Below are positions 23,835 through 32,839 of a stretch of 64,000 nt of DNA, piece by piece (positions within the stretch are counted from its first letter, which is position 1; each line of letters starts with the position of its first letter). The notes beneath the pieces were generated by a model. The model was not told where the DNA came from, made no database searches, and saw only the letters and a list, made by a program, of their open reading frames with translations. Origin of the DNA: Crocinitomicaceae bacterium (lineage in GTDB: Bacteria; Bacteroidota; Bacteroidia; Flavobacteriales_D; Crocinitomicaceae); contig JAHEMR010000004.1 in the NCBI GenBank assembly GCA_024643545.1, positions 186,001 to 250,000 of the forward strand. The letters run 5' to 3'. The position numbers and the translations under genes were made by a program.

Positions 23835-26663
23835 ATGACACCATTTTCTAGAAGACACATCGGACCGAGTGAAGCAGAGAAAAAAGCCATGTTGGCTGCC
23901 ATCGGCGTTGACTCCATTTCCACTTTGATTGACCGTACAATTCCTGCCCAAATTCGATTGGATGGTGAGTTAGCTATCGCGGATGCGATGACGGAACAAG
24001 AATACTTGCAACACGTTTCAGAATTGGCTGGAAAAAACCAAGTTTTTAAGTCATTCATTGGTTTAGGCTACCATGAAACAATTGTTCCAAGTGTTATTCT
24101 ACGAAATGTCTTAGAGAATCCAGGATGGTATACCGCTTACACTCCTTATCAGGCAGAGATTTCACAAGGACGTTTAGAAGCGTTGTTGAATTTCCAAACG
24201 ATGGTTTTGGACTTAACTGGAATGGAAATTGCCAATGCATCGTTATTGGATGAAGGAACAGCTGCTTCTGAAGCAATGATTATGTTCTACAACTCTCGTT
24301 CAAGGGCAGAAGTTCAAGCTGGAAAAAATAAATTTTTCGTCGCAGAAGACGCATTGCCTCAAAGTATTGACGTCATGCTTGGTCGTGCCATTAATTTAGG
24401 TATTGAATTAGAAATTGGAAACATTGATTCATTTGAAGGATCATCCGAATATTTTGGTGCATTTATTCAAAATCCATGCGCACACGGTCATGTTCGCGAT
24501 TTGACAGCGAAAATTGCGCAATTAAAAGTACACGGAATTCAAGTTGCAGTTGCAGCAGATATACTTTCATTAATGGTGTTGAAATCACCAGGAAGCATGG
24601 GAGCGGATGTAGTTTTGGGTTCTTCGCAACGATTTGGTGTTCCAATGGGTTATGGTGGTCCTCACGCTGCATTCTTTGCTGCGAAAGAAGATTACAAACG
24701 CAATATTCCAGGAAGAATTATTGGTGTATCGAAAGACGCCGATGACAATTTCGCCCTTCGTATGGCGCTTCAAACAAGAGAACAACACATCAAACGCGAT
24801 AAAGCGACTTCCAATATTTGCACAGCACAAGCATTATTGTCAGTAATGGCTAGTATGTACGCTGTTTACCACGGTCCAGACGGAATCCGCGCTATTGCGA
24901 ATCATGTACATGACTTAGCAACGAAAACAGCAGCAGGATTAACTGCAAAAGGAATCACTTTAGGAACAGATTCTTACTTCGACACCCTATGGATTAAAGG
25001 TGTTGATTGCACAAGTGTTCGAGCGAAAGCCGAAGCACAAAAACTAAACTTCCGTTACATCTCTGACTCAGAATTGAGCATCAGTTTTGGCGAGCCTCAT
25101 ACAATAGAAGATGTTCAAGCTATTTTAGCTTGTTTCGATGCTCAAATAACAGAAGGGACATCGAAACTTTCATCCGATTTGAAAAGAAACGATGCTATTT
25201 TAAGTCATCCGGTATTTAACAGTCATCATTCTGAATCTCAAATGATGCGTTACTTGAAACGTTTGGAAAACAAAGACCTTTCATTGGTTCACAGTATGAT
25301 TCCTCTTGGTTCTTGTACCATGAAGTTGAATGCTGCGACAGAATTAATGCCGATTACCAATCCGCAATTCGCGAATTTACACCCATTTGCTCCGGTTGAA
25401 CAAGCTGCAGGATACCATGAAATGTTTAAACAGTTGTCTTTAGATTTATCTGAAAGCACTGGATTTGCAGGTGTTTCCCTTCAACCAAACTCTGGTGCAC
25501 AAGGAGAATACGCTGGACTAATGGTCATCAAAGCCTTCCATGAATCAAATGGTGACACCCAGCGTAAGAAAATGATCATTCCTTCATCCGCACACGGAAC
25601 AAATCCTGCTTCCGCAGTGATGGCTGGATTTGAGGTAGTTGTGACTGGTTGCGATGAAAATGGAAACATTGACATTGAGGAATTACGCCGCGTTGCGATT
25701 GACTTGAAAGATGTCTTAGCTGGAATCATGGTAACGTATCCATCTACACATGGTGTGTACGAAGAAGGAATTCGTGAAATCACTTCGATTATCCACGAAA
25801 ACGGTGGGCAAGTTTACATGGATGGTGCGAATATGAATGCACAAGTTGGATTAACAAATCCAGGGAATATCGGTGCAGACGTTTGTCACTTGAACTTACA
25901 CAAAACATTCGCCATTCCGCATGGTGGTGGTGGACCTGGTATGGGTCCAATCGGAGTTGCTGCTCACTTACTTCCATTCTTACCAGGAAGTCCGGTCGTA
26001 AAAACAGGTGGCGAAAAAGCAATCCATGCAATTTCTGCTGCTCCATTCGGTAGTGCCTTGATATTATTAATTTCTTACGCTTACATCAAGATGTTAGGCG
26101 CAAAAGGACTTCGTGAATCTACAGAAATTGCGATTTTAAATGCAAATTACATCGCCGCAGGATTGAAAGGTCACTACGACATCCTTTACACCGGTAAAAA
26201 CGGAACAGTTGCACACGAAATGATTCTTGATTGCCGTGATTTTAAACGCACTTCAGAAGTCGAAGTAGCTGACATGGCAAAACGCTTGATTGATTTCAAC
26301 TTCCATGCACCAACGGTTTCTTTCCCAGTTGCAGGAACTTTGATGATTGAACCAACAGAATCTGAAGATAAAGAAGAATTAGATCGCTTTATCATCGCGA
26401 TGATTAAAATCCGTGAGGAAATTCGTCAAATCGAAAATGGTGAAGCAGATAAGGTAAATAACCTATTGAAAAATGCGCCACATACAGCGGATTGTATCAT
26501 CAATAAAGAATGGAATTATCCGTACACACCTCAAGAAGCGGCTTATCCAGTAGCTTATTTGAAAGATTGGAAATATTGGGTTCCAGTTCGACGTGTTGAT
26601 AATGCGTTCGGTGACCGAAATTTGGTGTGCTCTTGTCCAAGTATCGAGAGTTACCAGTCATAA
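23835..26663 (+). CDS. gcvP: Glycine dehydrogenase (aminomethyl-transferring), P protein
   Basis: The P protein of the glycine cleavage system decarboxylates glycine with PLP and passes the aminomethyl group to the H protein. The N-terminal FSRRHIGPSEAEK, the PLP-lysine motif HLNLHKTFAIPHGGGGPG (near residue 690), SMIPLGSCTMKLNA and the C-terminal DRNLVCSCPS are all present. The full-length single-chain form (942 residues) is used, not the split gcvPA/PB type. ATG 23835 is chosen, since the ORF-track TTG start lies in the promoter. No other gcv genes are nearby. A strong terminator follows. Confidence 0.97.
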   Translation: MTPFSRRHIGPSEAEKKAMLAAIGVDSISTLIDRTIPAQIRLDGELAIADAMTEQEYLQHVSELAGKNQVFKSFIGLGYHETIVPSVILRNVLENPGWYTAYTPYQAEISQGRLEALLNFQTMVLDLTGMEIANASLLDEGTAASEAMIMFYNSRSRAEVQAGKNKFFVAEDALPQSIDVMLGRAINLGIELEIGNIDSFEGSSEYFGAFIQNPCAHGHVRDLTAKIAQLKVHGIQVAVAADILSLMVLKSPGSMGADVVLGSSQRFGVPMGYGGPHAAFFAAKEDYKRNIPGRIIGVSKDADDNFALRMALQTREQHIKRDKATSNICTAQALLSVMASMYAVYHGPDGIRAIANHVHDLATKTAAGLTAKGITLGTDSYFDTLWIKGVDCTSVRAKAEAQKLNFRYISDSELSISFGEPHTIEDVQAILACFDAQITEGTSKLSSDLKRNDAILSHPVFNSHHSESQMMRYLKRLENKDLSLVHSMIPLGSCTMKLNAATELMPITNPQFANLHPFAPVEQAAGYHEMFKQLSLDLSESTGFAGVSLQPNSGAQGEYAGLMVIKAFHESNGDTQRKKMIIPSSAHGTNPASAVMAGFEVVVTGCDENGNIDIEELRRVAIDLKDVLAGIMVTYPSTHGVYEEGIREITSIIHENGGQVYMDGANMNAQVGLTNPGNIGADVCHLNLHKTFAIPHGGGGPGMGPIGVAAHLLPFLPGSPVVKTGGEKAIHAISAAPFGSALILLISYAYIKMLGAKGLRESTEIAILNANYIAAGLKGHYDILYTGKNGTVAHEMILDCRDFKRTSEVEVADMAKRLIDFNFHAPTVSFPVAGTLMIEPTESEDKEELDRFIIAMIKIREEIRQIENGEADKVNNLLKNAPHTADCIINKEWNYPYTPQEAAYPVAYLKDWKYWVPVRRVDNAFGDRNLVCSCPSIESYQS

Positions 26664-26669
26664 ATCAGT

Positions 26670-26699
26670 AAAAAGTCCCTTTTCGAAGGGACTTTTTTA
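26670..26699 (+). terminator. Intrinsic terminator of gcvP
   Basis: AAAAAGTCCCTT-TTCG-AAGGGACTTTTTT is a perfect stem with a UUCG tetraloop and a long U-tract. It could act in both directions. Confidence 0.9.
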
Positions 26700-26735
26700 T
26701 TTTTAACGTAGTTTCGTACGTAAATACCAACGAAG

Positions 26736-27452
26736 ATGAAATTAGATATCCTAGCTTTTGCTGCCCATCCCGATGATGTAGAATTGTCTGCGTCTGGCAC
26801 CTTATTGCATTATGCATCACAAGGGAAGAAAATCGGAATCATTGATTTAACAGAAGGTGAATTGGGGACACGTGGATCAGTTGCTGATCGCTACGCTGAG
26901 TCTGCTGCTGCTGGAAAACTCATGGGATTAGCTGTTCGTAAGAACTTGAATATGGGCGATGGATTCTTCGAAATCAATGAAGAAAACAAGCGCAAAATCA
27001 TAGAACAAATTCGAATCCATCAACCAGAAATCGTTTTGGCGAATTGCTTGAGTGATCGACATCCTGACCATGGGCGTGGAGGAAAATTAGTTTCCGATGC
27101 TTGTTTTTTAGCAGGATTAAGGAAAATTGAAACGGTTGTTGAGGGAGTCGCATTGGCACCTCATCGTCCGAGATTAGTTTTGCATTACATCCAAGATCAT
27201 TATACACATCCCGATATCGTTATGGATGTAAGTCCATTTATGGACCAAAAAATTGAAGTCATTAAAGCATTTCGTTCACAATTTTTCGATCCAACTTCTA
27301 CAGAACCAACAACGCCAATCTCTGGTGAAGAATTCTTTCAATTCATTAAAGGTAGAATGATGCAATATGGACGTCCAATCGGAGTTGATTATGCTGAAGG
27401 ATTCACGGTTACACGCATACTTGGAGTAAAAGACATTTTTGAATTGGTTTGA
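26736..27452 (+). CDS. bshB1: Bacillithiol biosynthesis deacetylase
   Basis: BshB1 is a zinc-dependent LmbE-like deacetylase that converts GlcNAc-malate to GlcN-malate in bacillithiol synthesis. The metal-binding motif AHPDDVEL is at the N-terminus, and the second metal/His motif SDRHPDHGRGGKLV is near residue 108. GELGTRGSVADRYAES is typical of BshB1. The length of 238 is standard. BshA and BshC are not in the window. An octamer-repeat array begins 18 nt after the stop. Confidence 0.92.
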   Translation: MKLDILAFAAHPDDVELSASGTLLHYASQGKKIGIIDLTEGELGTRGSVADRYAESAAAGKLMGLAVRKNLNMGDGFFEINEENKRKIIEQIRIHQPEIVLANCLSDRHPDHGRGGKLVSDACFLAGLRKIETVVEGVALAPHRPRLVLHYIQDHYTHPDIVMDVSPFMDQKIEVIKAFRSQFFDPTSTEPTTPISGEEFFQFIKGRMMQYGRPIGVDYAEGFTVTRILGVKDIFELV

Positions 27453-27470
27453 TTTCTTGTGCTTATAAAT

Positions 27471-27534
27471 TAATGTGCTAATGTGCGAATTAACTAATGT
27501 GCTAATGTGCGAATTAACTAGTGTGCGAATTCGC
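27471..27534. repeat. Octamer-repeat array downstream of bshB1
   Basis: Eight consecutive 8-bp units in register: TAATGTGC, TAATGTGC and GAATTAAC (a 24-bp block) repeated twice, then TAGTGTGC and GAATTCGC. It is part of the array family described at 32837-33036. Two GC-rich short motifs follow (27536-27549 and 27587-27600). Confidence 0.9.
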
Positions 27535-27535
27535 T

Positions 27536-27549
27536 TCCACCTCGGCGGA
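27536..27549. repeat. GC-rich imperfect palindrome (TCC...GGA)
   Basis: TCCACCTCGGCGGA resembles TCCGGCACGGCGGA at 33503-33516 and, in reverse, GCGCCAAGGTGGGG at 33041-33054. All three lie beside octamer arrays and stand out as GC-rich islands in AT-rich spacers. Confidence 0.5.
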
Positions 27550-27628
27550 GAATTAAAGTGCTTTAGATCATCGTTCTTGTTTTCTTTCGCCGGAACGGAA
27601 AATTATTCATAGGCTAAAACAATATCAT

Positions 27629-27636
27629 TAACTTTG
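27629..27636 (+). promoter_or_regulatory. -7 box TAACTTTG of the HYC_CC_PP-receptor operon
   Basis: This is a perfect TAnnTTTG, only 4 nt before the GTG start at 27641. Confidence 0.55.
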
Positions 27637-27640
27637 TATT

Positions 27641-28054
27641 GTGAAAACACTGATTCTTATTTTTTTAAGTGCCCTATTGTTTTTAGGAAACGTTGGGGTT
27701 CCTGTTTTCACGCATGCCTGTGAGGAGGATGGTGTATTCACCTCTTTCTTTGTCAATCAACAAAATCATTGCCAAGAAAAAAAGTCTGACTTACCCCCTT
27801 GTTGCCAAAAAGAAAAAAAGAAGGATTGTTGTCACGATGAGAAAACCGTATTGCAATTAGACGAAAAATACGTGGTTACACATGGCTTATCCATTCCTTC
27901 ATTTCATATTCTTTACACAGAGAATCAACATTCCCCATGTTATAGCGTAATTCCTCATTCAGAAGTTGCATCTATTCAAACTTGGGACGATCCTCCACCT
28001 ATTCTGAAATACGGCAAGGAATTGCTGATTTATCATTGCACATTTCAGATTTAA
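27641..28054 (+). CDS. HYC_CC_PP family Cys-rich secreted protein
   Basis: This 137-residue protein starts with GTG and has a signal peptide (MKTLILIFLSALLFLGNVGVP). It carries the Cys/His pattern of the HYC_CC_PP family: THACEED, NHCQEKK, PPCCQKEKKKDCCHDE and a DDPPP motif. The clustered CC pairs and His suggest metal binding, but the family function is not established. It precedes a TonB receptor and an HMA protein with a CxxC metal site in one apparent operon, which points to a metal-handling role, possibly copper. The conclusion about the metal is inference. Confidence 0.75.
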   Translation: MKTLILIFLSALLFLGNVGVPVFTHACEEDGVFTSFFVNQQNHCQEKKSDLPPCCQKEKKKDCCHDEKTVLQLDEKYVVTHGLSIPSFHILYTENQHSPCYSVIPHSEVASIQTWDDPPPILKYGKELLIYHCTFQI

Positions 28055-28127
28055 ATAATTAAACATTTATACAAGACTTCGCTTGAAAATTCAAGTGTTT
28101 ATTCAGTATTCATGATTTAATTTTCCT

Positions 28128-30323
28128 ATGAAATTTTACTTATTAATGATGATCCTTTTCGGGATTTCATCCATTTCAACAGCACAAATAAAGGGTGTTG
28201 TATTGCGGCAAGACTCTACAAAAAATACACCCATTGAAAATGCCAAAATTCGTCTTTCTCATTCGAATCAAGGGGTGTTTTCCAATAAGGAAGGTCAATT
28301 TGAAATCGTACTTCCTAAACAACTTCCAGATACGCTCATCATTAGTGCGATGGGCTACCTGTCGGACTCAATAATCGTGACAAAAAATGATCGCTTCATA
28401 GCCCTTACCATCTTATTGTTTCCTATTTCAACTAAAACAGAGATTGTATATCAAATGAGGAAAAATTCCCATCAAATATCCAAAATGAAAACACTCCACG
28501 TGGAAGAAATTGGTTCAGGTGAATTAAGGAAAGCTGCTTGTTGCAACTTATCAGAGTCTTTTGAAACGAATGCATCTGTAGATGTGAATATTACGGATGC
28601 CGTTTCTGGTGCGAAGAAAATACAAATGATGGGACTTGATGGTGTGTATACGCAAATCCAGATGGAAAATATTCCTTATTTGCGAGGACTCGAAAGCTCC
28701 TTTGGGCTTCAATCCATACCGGGAACGTGGATTGAATCCATTCAAATCACTAAAGGCACGGGAAACGTGGTGAATGGATACGAATCCATGGCAGGATTGG
28801 TGAATTTAGAAATAAAGAAACCGAATGAGATGGAGAAATTCTACTTCAATGCTTACCAAAATCGTTTTGGTCGATCTGAAATCAATGTCAATGGTGGTAG
28901 AAAAATCAATCAAAAATGGAGTACAGGAATTTTAGGACATGCTTCCTCTATGTTTGGAAACATCGATCACAATATGGATGGATTCCGTGATATTCCAATG
29001 GGAGATAATCTCGCTATCATGAATCGCTGGGCTTTTCAAGGAAAGAAAATGGAAGCACAATTTGGTGTGAATGCTTATCAAGACAGAAAATTAGGTGGGC
29101 AAAACACGTATTTCCGAGATAGTCCAGTTGGATATGGTGTGAGTATGAACGCGCGTCACGTAGACCTATACGCAAAAACAGGATTCTTCAGCAAAAAGCC
29201 ACTTAGGTCCTTCGGTGTTGTGTACAACCTAAAATTCCAAGAAATGAGCGGTATATTCGGAAATCGTGCATTCGAAGGAAAAGAAAAACGAGCCTATGTG
29301 AATGCGATTTACGATGACATTCTTGGAACAAGCGACCATAAGATCAAGTTGGGGGCAAGTTTTGTCGGATTGATGATTGAACAAAAAGCCGATCAACTAC
29401 AACAGGTTCGAACGGAAATAGTTCCTGGGATTTTTGGGGAATATAGTTACACGGGCTCTCGTTTAAGCGCAGTTTTGGGAGCGCGCTATGACCAACACCT
29501 CACTTATGGCGGGCAATTCTCGCCAAGGATTCATGCGAAATATGCACTTACACAACGAACTGATTTACGCGTAACAGCCGGAAAAGGATGGCGCGTTCCG
29601 AATTTCATGATCGATAATGTTTCCTTGTTAGCAAATTCGAAAACTTGGATGTCACCAACTGAAATCAAACCGGAAATTTCATGGAATGCAGGCGCATCCT
29701 TGGTGAAAGATTTTACACTTTTCGAAAAAACTGGAAACCTAAGCCTAGACTTCTATCATACTCTTTTCCAAAATCAATTGATTGTCGACCGAGATGCCGC
29801 ATTGGATGCAATTGTCTTTCAAAACCTAACAAACTCATCCTACTCTAATAGTTTTCAAGTGGAATGGTCTTATGCACCAATGAAGAATTTCGACCTTCGT
29901 TTAGCTTACAAACATTTAGATGTGAAGGCATTATATGATGGCGTGATGCGTCAACAAGTCATGATTCCAAAGAACAGAGGATTCATTAATGTAGCTTACC
30001 GAACGCGAAATAAACGCTGGGAATTTGATGCTACTTGTACGGTTTACGGATCATCGCGTCTACCTGTTATTCTTCAATCGTCGGGTATTGTACAGCATGA
30101 TGAGCAAAGTCCAATTTATCCGATGGTGAACGCACAAATCACACATGTTTACAAAAAATGGAATTTTTACGTTGGTGGTGAAAATTTAGCGAACTTTAAA
30201 CAAGCGAATCCGATTATTGATGCGCTGAATCCTTTTGGTTCTCAATTCGATGCAAACCGAGTTTGGGGTCCGATTATGGGATGGAATGTGTATGCGGGTG
30301 TTCGTTATGCGATTAAGGGGTAA
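28128..30323 (+). CDS. TonB-dependent receptor with carboxypeptidase-like N-terminal domain
   Basis: A signal peptide (...SISTAQ) is followed by a CarboxypepD_reg-like domain (about 20-95: FSNKEGQFEIVLP, LIISAMGYL) and a plug (about 120-230: ELRKAACCNLSESFETN, IQITKGTGNVVNGYESMAG). The long barrel ends in GWNVYAGVRYAI. The AACCNLSESFETN stretch is characteristic of a Bacteroidetes receptor group found with metal-related genes. It presumably imports a metal complex or small ligand across the outer membrane using TonB energy. Its stop codon TAA is also the first three bases of an octamer-repeat array. Confidence 0.88.
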   Translation: MKFYLLMMILFGISSISTAQIKGVVLRQDSTKNTPIENAKIRLSHSNQGVFSNKEGQFEIVLPKQLPDTLIISAMGYLSDSIIVTKNDRFIALTILLFPISTKTEIVYQMRKNSHQISKMKTLHVEEIGSGELRKAACCNLSESFETNASVDVNITDAVSGAKKIQMMGLDGVYTQIQMENIPYLRGLESSFGLQSIPGTWIESIQITKGTGNVVNGYESMAGLVNLEIKKPNEMEKFYFNAYQNRFGRSEINVNGGRKINQKWSTGILGHASSMFGNIDHNMDGFRDIPMGDNLAIMNRWAFQGKKMEAQFGVNAYQDRKLGGQNTYFRDSPVGYGVSMNARHVDLYAKTGFFSKKPLRSFGVVYNLKFQEMSGIFGNRAFEGKEKRAYVNAIYDDILGTSDHKIKLGASFVGLMIEQKADQLQQVRTEIVPGIFGEYSYTGSRLSAVLGARYDQHLTYGGQFSPRIHAKYALTQRTDLRVTAGKGWRVPNFMIDNVSLLANSKTWMSPTEIKPEISWNAGASLVKDFTLFEKTGNLSLDFYHTLFQNQLIVDRDAALDAIVFQNLTNSSYSNSFQVEWSYAPMKNFDLRLAYKHLDVKALYDGVMRQQVMIPKNRGFINVAYRTRNKRWEFDATCTVYGSSRLPVILQSSGIVQHDEQSPIYPMVNAQITHVYKKWNFYVGGENLANFKQANPIIDALNPFGSQFDANRVWGPIMGWNVYAGVRYAIKG

Positions 30324-30376
30324 TGTGCTAGTGTACTAGTTTGTTAATGGATCAATATGCAAATGTGCTAGTCTAA
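30321..30376. repeat. Octamer-repeat array starting at the receptor stop codon
   Basis: Seven 8-bp units in register (TAATGTGC, TAGTGTAC, TAGTTTGT, TAATGGAT, CAATATGC, AAATGTGC, TAGTCTAA). The stop codon TAA of the receptor gene is the beginning of unit 1. Confidence 0.85.
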
Positions 30377-30402
30377 ATGAATATTTTTTAAATTTATGTA
30401 TT

Positions 30403-30732
30403 ATGAAAACAATAACCTTAAGTCTATTTTTCGTGCTTATGAGCACCGTGAGTTTTGGACAAAAAACGATAACAAGTCAAATTCAAACAAGTGCACAATG
30501 TGGCGATTGTAAGGAGCGTATTGAAGGGAAGTTGAATTATACGAAAGGAATAAAATTCGCAGAACTCGATGACCAAACGAAAATTGTGAGCGTAAAATTT
30601 GACCCGAAAAAAATCGATCTATTTACAATTAAACAAACCATCGCGAAAATTGGGTATGATGCAGATGAAGTGAAAGCAGCGAAAGAAGACGTGGAGAAAT
30701 TACCGAAGTGTTGCCAGCCGAATGGACATTGA
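30403..30732 (+). CDS. Secreted heavy-metal-associated (HMA) domain protein
   Basis: A signal peptide (...TVSFGQ) precedes a single HMA ferredoxin-like domain with the metal-binding CxxC in SAQCGDCKERIEGKL. The typical VSVKFDPKKIDLFTIKQTIAKIGYDAD core follows (quoted in part). The C-terminus adds KCCQPNGH, a possible second metal site. The protein is exported, unlike cytoplasmic CopZ chaperones, so it may carry metal in the periplasm between the receptor upstream and inner-membrane exporters or importers. The metal is unproven. The octamer units resume right after its stop. Confidence 0.85.
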   Translation: MKTITLSLFFVLMSTVSFGQKTITSQIQTSAQCGDCKERIEGKLNYTKGIKFAELDDQTKIVSVKFDPKKIDLFTIKQTIAKIGYDADEVKAAKEDVEKLPKCCQPNGH

Positions 30733-30792
30733 TAATGTGCTAATGATTTAGTAAACTAATTGTACAACGTGTTCATGTTCATGTTCATGTTT
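30733..30792. repeat. Octamer units followed by a TTCATG hexamer tandem
   Basis: Directly after the HMA stop there are about four to five 8-bp units (TAATGTGC, TAATGATT, TAGTAAAC, TAATTGTA). At 30772-30792 a TTCATG-type hexanucleotide repeats about three and a half times. The rest of the 205-nt spacer to the purF-like gene holds degenerate array-like words and a promoter. Confidence 0.75.
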
Positions 30793-30909
30793 TTTCAATA
30801 TTCCAATTTCTTTTCTCTATTGAAATCACTTTGACCTTAACGTGCACTACAACATTGGCAAATTAGCACTTTAGGTGATTGGTACATGAGCACATTACTA
30901 CATTATACC

Positions 30910-30917
30910 TATCTTTG
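30910..30917 (+). promoter_or_regulatory. -7 box TATCTTTG of the purF-like gene
   Basis: This is a perfect TAnnTTTG with about 20 nt of leader before ATG 30938. Confidence 0.6.
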
Positions 30918-30937
30918 TGGCAAATATCTAAAAGACC

Positions 30938-32839
30938 ATGAGTGATCCGATAAAACATGAGTGTGGAATAGCTCTTTTAAGGCTGAAAAAACCTTTGGAA
31001 TATTACCTAGAAAAGTACGGTACAGCACTGTATGGCATCAACAAGATGCACCTCCTCATGGAAAAACAACATAATCGTGGTCAAGATGGAGCTGGAATTG
31101 CGAACATTAAATTCGATATGGAACCAGGGAATCGTTATATATCGAGAACGCGTTCCATCAAAAAGAATCCAACCCAAGATATTTTTGATCAAATAAATGC
31201 GAAGTTTCAACAAATTCAACAAGAGAATCCTGCCAATTTAAAAGATGTAGATTACTTGAAGAAAAACGTTGGATTTACGGGTGAATTGTTCCTTGGTCAC
31301 TTGAGATATGGAACTTTCGGAAGAAATTCAATTGAAAGTTGTCATCCATTTTTGCGTCAAAATAACTGGATTACACGAAACCTCGTAGTCGCTGGAAACT
31401 TTAATTTGACCAACGTCGATGAGTTGTTTCAAACACTGATTAATCTTGGACAACATCCAAAAGAAAAAAGTGATACGGTAACAGTTCTAGAGAAAATTGG
31501 TCATTTCCTTGATGTAGAAAATGATGACTTATATGCTCATTATAAATCACTTGGCTATTCTAAAGATCAAATTTACGCGCGTATTGCCAAAGAGGTGAAT
31601 TTGGTTAAAATCTTAAAAAAAGCATCTGAAGTTTGGGATGGCGGATATGCTATGGCAGGCTTACTAGGACATGGTGATGCTTTTGTATTAAGAGATCCAA
31701 ACGGAATTCGTCCAGCATTTTGGTACGAGGATGATGAAATTTGTGTTGTTGCTTCGGAACGACCTGTAATTCAAACAGCCTTCAACTTAACCAGTGATCA
31801 AATTCATGAACTTCAACCCGGTCATGCACTGATTGTGCGTAAAAGCGGAGAAGTGAAAGAAGAGATGATTAATGCACCACGTGAAATTAAAAAATGCTCG
31901 TTTGAACGCATTTATTTCTCTCGCGGATCCGATACCGATATCTACAAAGAACGCAAGGCATTAGGACGATTAATCGTTGATCAAGTGCTAAAAACTGTCG
32001 ATTACGATTTTGATAATAGTGTGTTTTCTTTTATTCCTAATACCGCAGAAGTTTCCTTTTATGGATTGATCAAAGGATTGGAAGAAAATTTGAATCAACA
32101 AAAAATTCAGCAAATACAAGCGCTTGACTCTACAGCTGATTCTGAAAAAATAGAAGAGATTATCAATAGAAGAGCGCGTATTGAAAAAATCGCCATTAAA
32201 GATGCCAAGTTACGTACTTTCATCACTCAAGATGACTCACGAGACGATCTTGTTGCGCATGTATATGACATCACATACGGCAGTGTACGTCCAGGAACGG
32301 ATAACCTCATCGTAATTGACGATAGCATCGTACGTGGGACAACCTTAAAGCAAAGTATTTTACGCATTTTAGATCGTTTATCTCCGAAAAAAATCGTTGT
32401 TGTATCTTCTGCACCTCAAATCCGATACCCAGATTGTTATGGAATTGATATGGCGAAAATGGGCGATTTTATTGCGTTCGAAGCAGCCATTCAATTATTG
32501 CGTGACCGCAAAATGGACCGTGTGATCAAAGAAGTATACGAAAAATGCCTTGAGCAAGTAAACCTTCCGAAAGAACAAGTTCGAAATTTCGTAAAAGAAA
32601 TCTATGCACCTTTTAGCAACGAAGAGATTTCTGCAAAAATTGCTGAATTGTTGACACCTCCTACGATTCAGGCAAAAGTGGAAATCGTTTTTCAAACCGT
32701 AGAAAACCTTCACATTGCTTGTCCAGATCACCTTGGAGATTGGTACTTCACTGGAGATTATCCAACACCTGGCGGAAATAAAGTGGTAAACAAAGCTTTC
32801 ATCAATTGGATGGAAAAGAGGAATGAGCGAGCTTATTAG
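30938..32839 (+). CDS. purF: Amidophosphoribosyltransferase, long Bacteroidetes form
   Basis: PurF makes phosphoribosylamine from PRPP and glutamine, the first step of purine synthesis. The Ntn-type glutaminase nucleophile is expected at Cys9 (HECGIALL) after removal of a short propeptide. EKQHNRGQDGAGIAN, FLGHLRYGTFG and a C-terminal PRPP-binding VIDDSIVRGTTLKQSIL support the family. At 633 residues it is about 130 longer than typical PurF. The segment corresponding to the usual VPDSG motif reads FIPNTAEVSFYG, so this is the divergent long paralogue seen in Bacteroidetes, and enzyme activity is inferred. The stop codon TAG begins the longest octamer array. Confidence 0.85.
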   Translation: MSDPIKHECGIALLRLKKPLEYYLEKYGTALYGINKMHLLMEKQHNRGQDGAGIANIKFDMEPGNRYISRTRSIKKNPTQDIFDQINAKFQQIQQENPANLKDVDYLKKNVGFTGELFLGHLRYGTFGRNSIESCHPFLRQNNWITRNLVVAGNFNLTNVDELFQTLINLGQHPKEKSDTVTVLEKIGHFLDVENDDLYAHYKSLGYSKDQIYARIAKEVNLVKILKKASEVWDGGYAMAGLLGHGDAFVLRDPNGIRPAFWYEDDEICVVASERPVIQTAFNLTSDQIHELQPGHALIVRKSGEVKEEMINAPREIKKCSFERIYFSRGSDTDIYKERKALGRLIVDQVLKTVDYDFDNSVFSFIPNTAEVSFYGLIKGLEENLNQQKIQQIQALDSTADSEKIEEIINRRARIEKIAIKDAKLRTFITQDDSRDDLVAHVYDITYGSVRPGTDNLIVIDDSIVRGTTLKQSILRILDRLSPKKIVVVSSAPQIRYPDCYGIDMAKMGDFIAFEAAIQLLRDRKMDRVIKEVYEKCLEQVNLPKEQVRNFVKEIYAPFSNEEISAKIAELLTPPTIQAKVEIVFQTVENLHIACPDHLGDWYFTGDYPTPGGNKVVNKAFINWMEKRNERAY

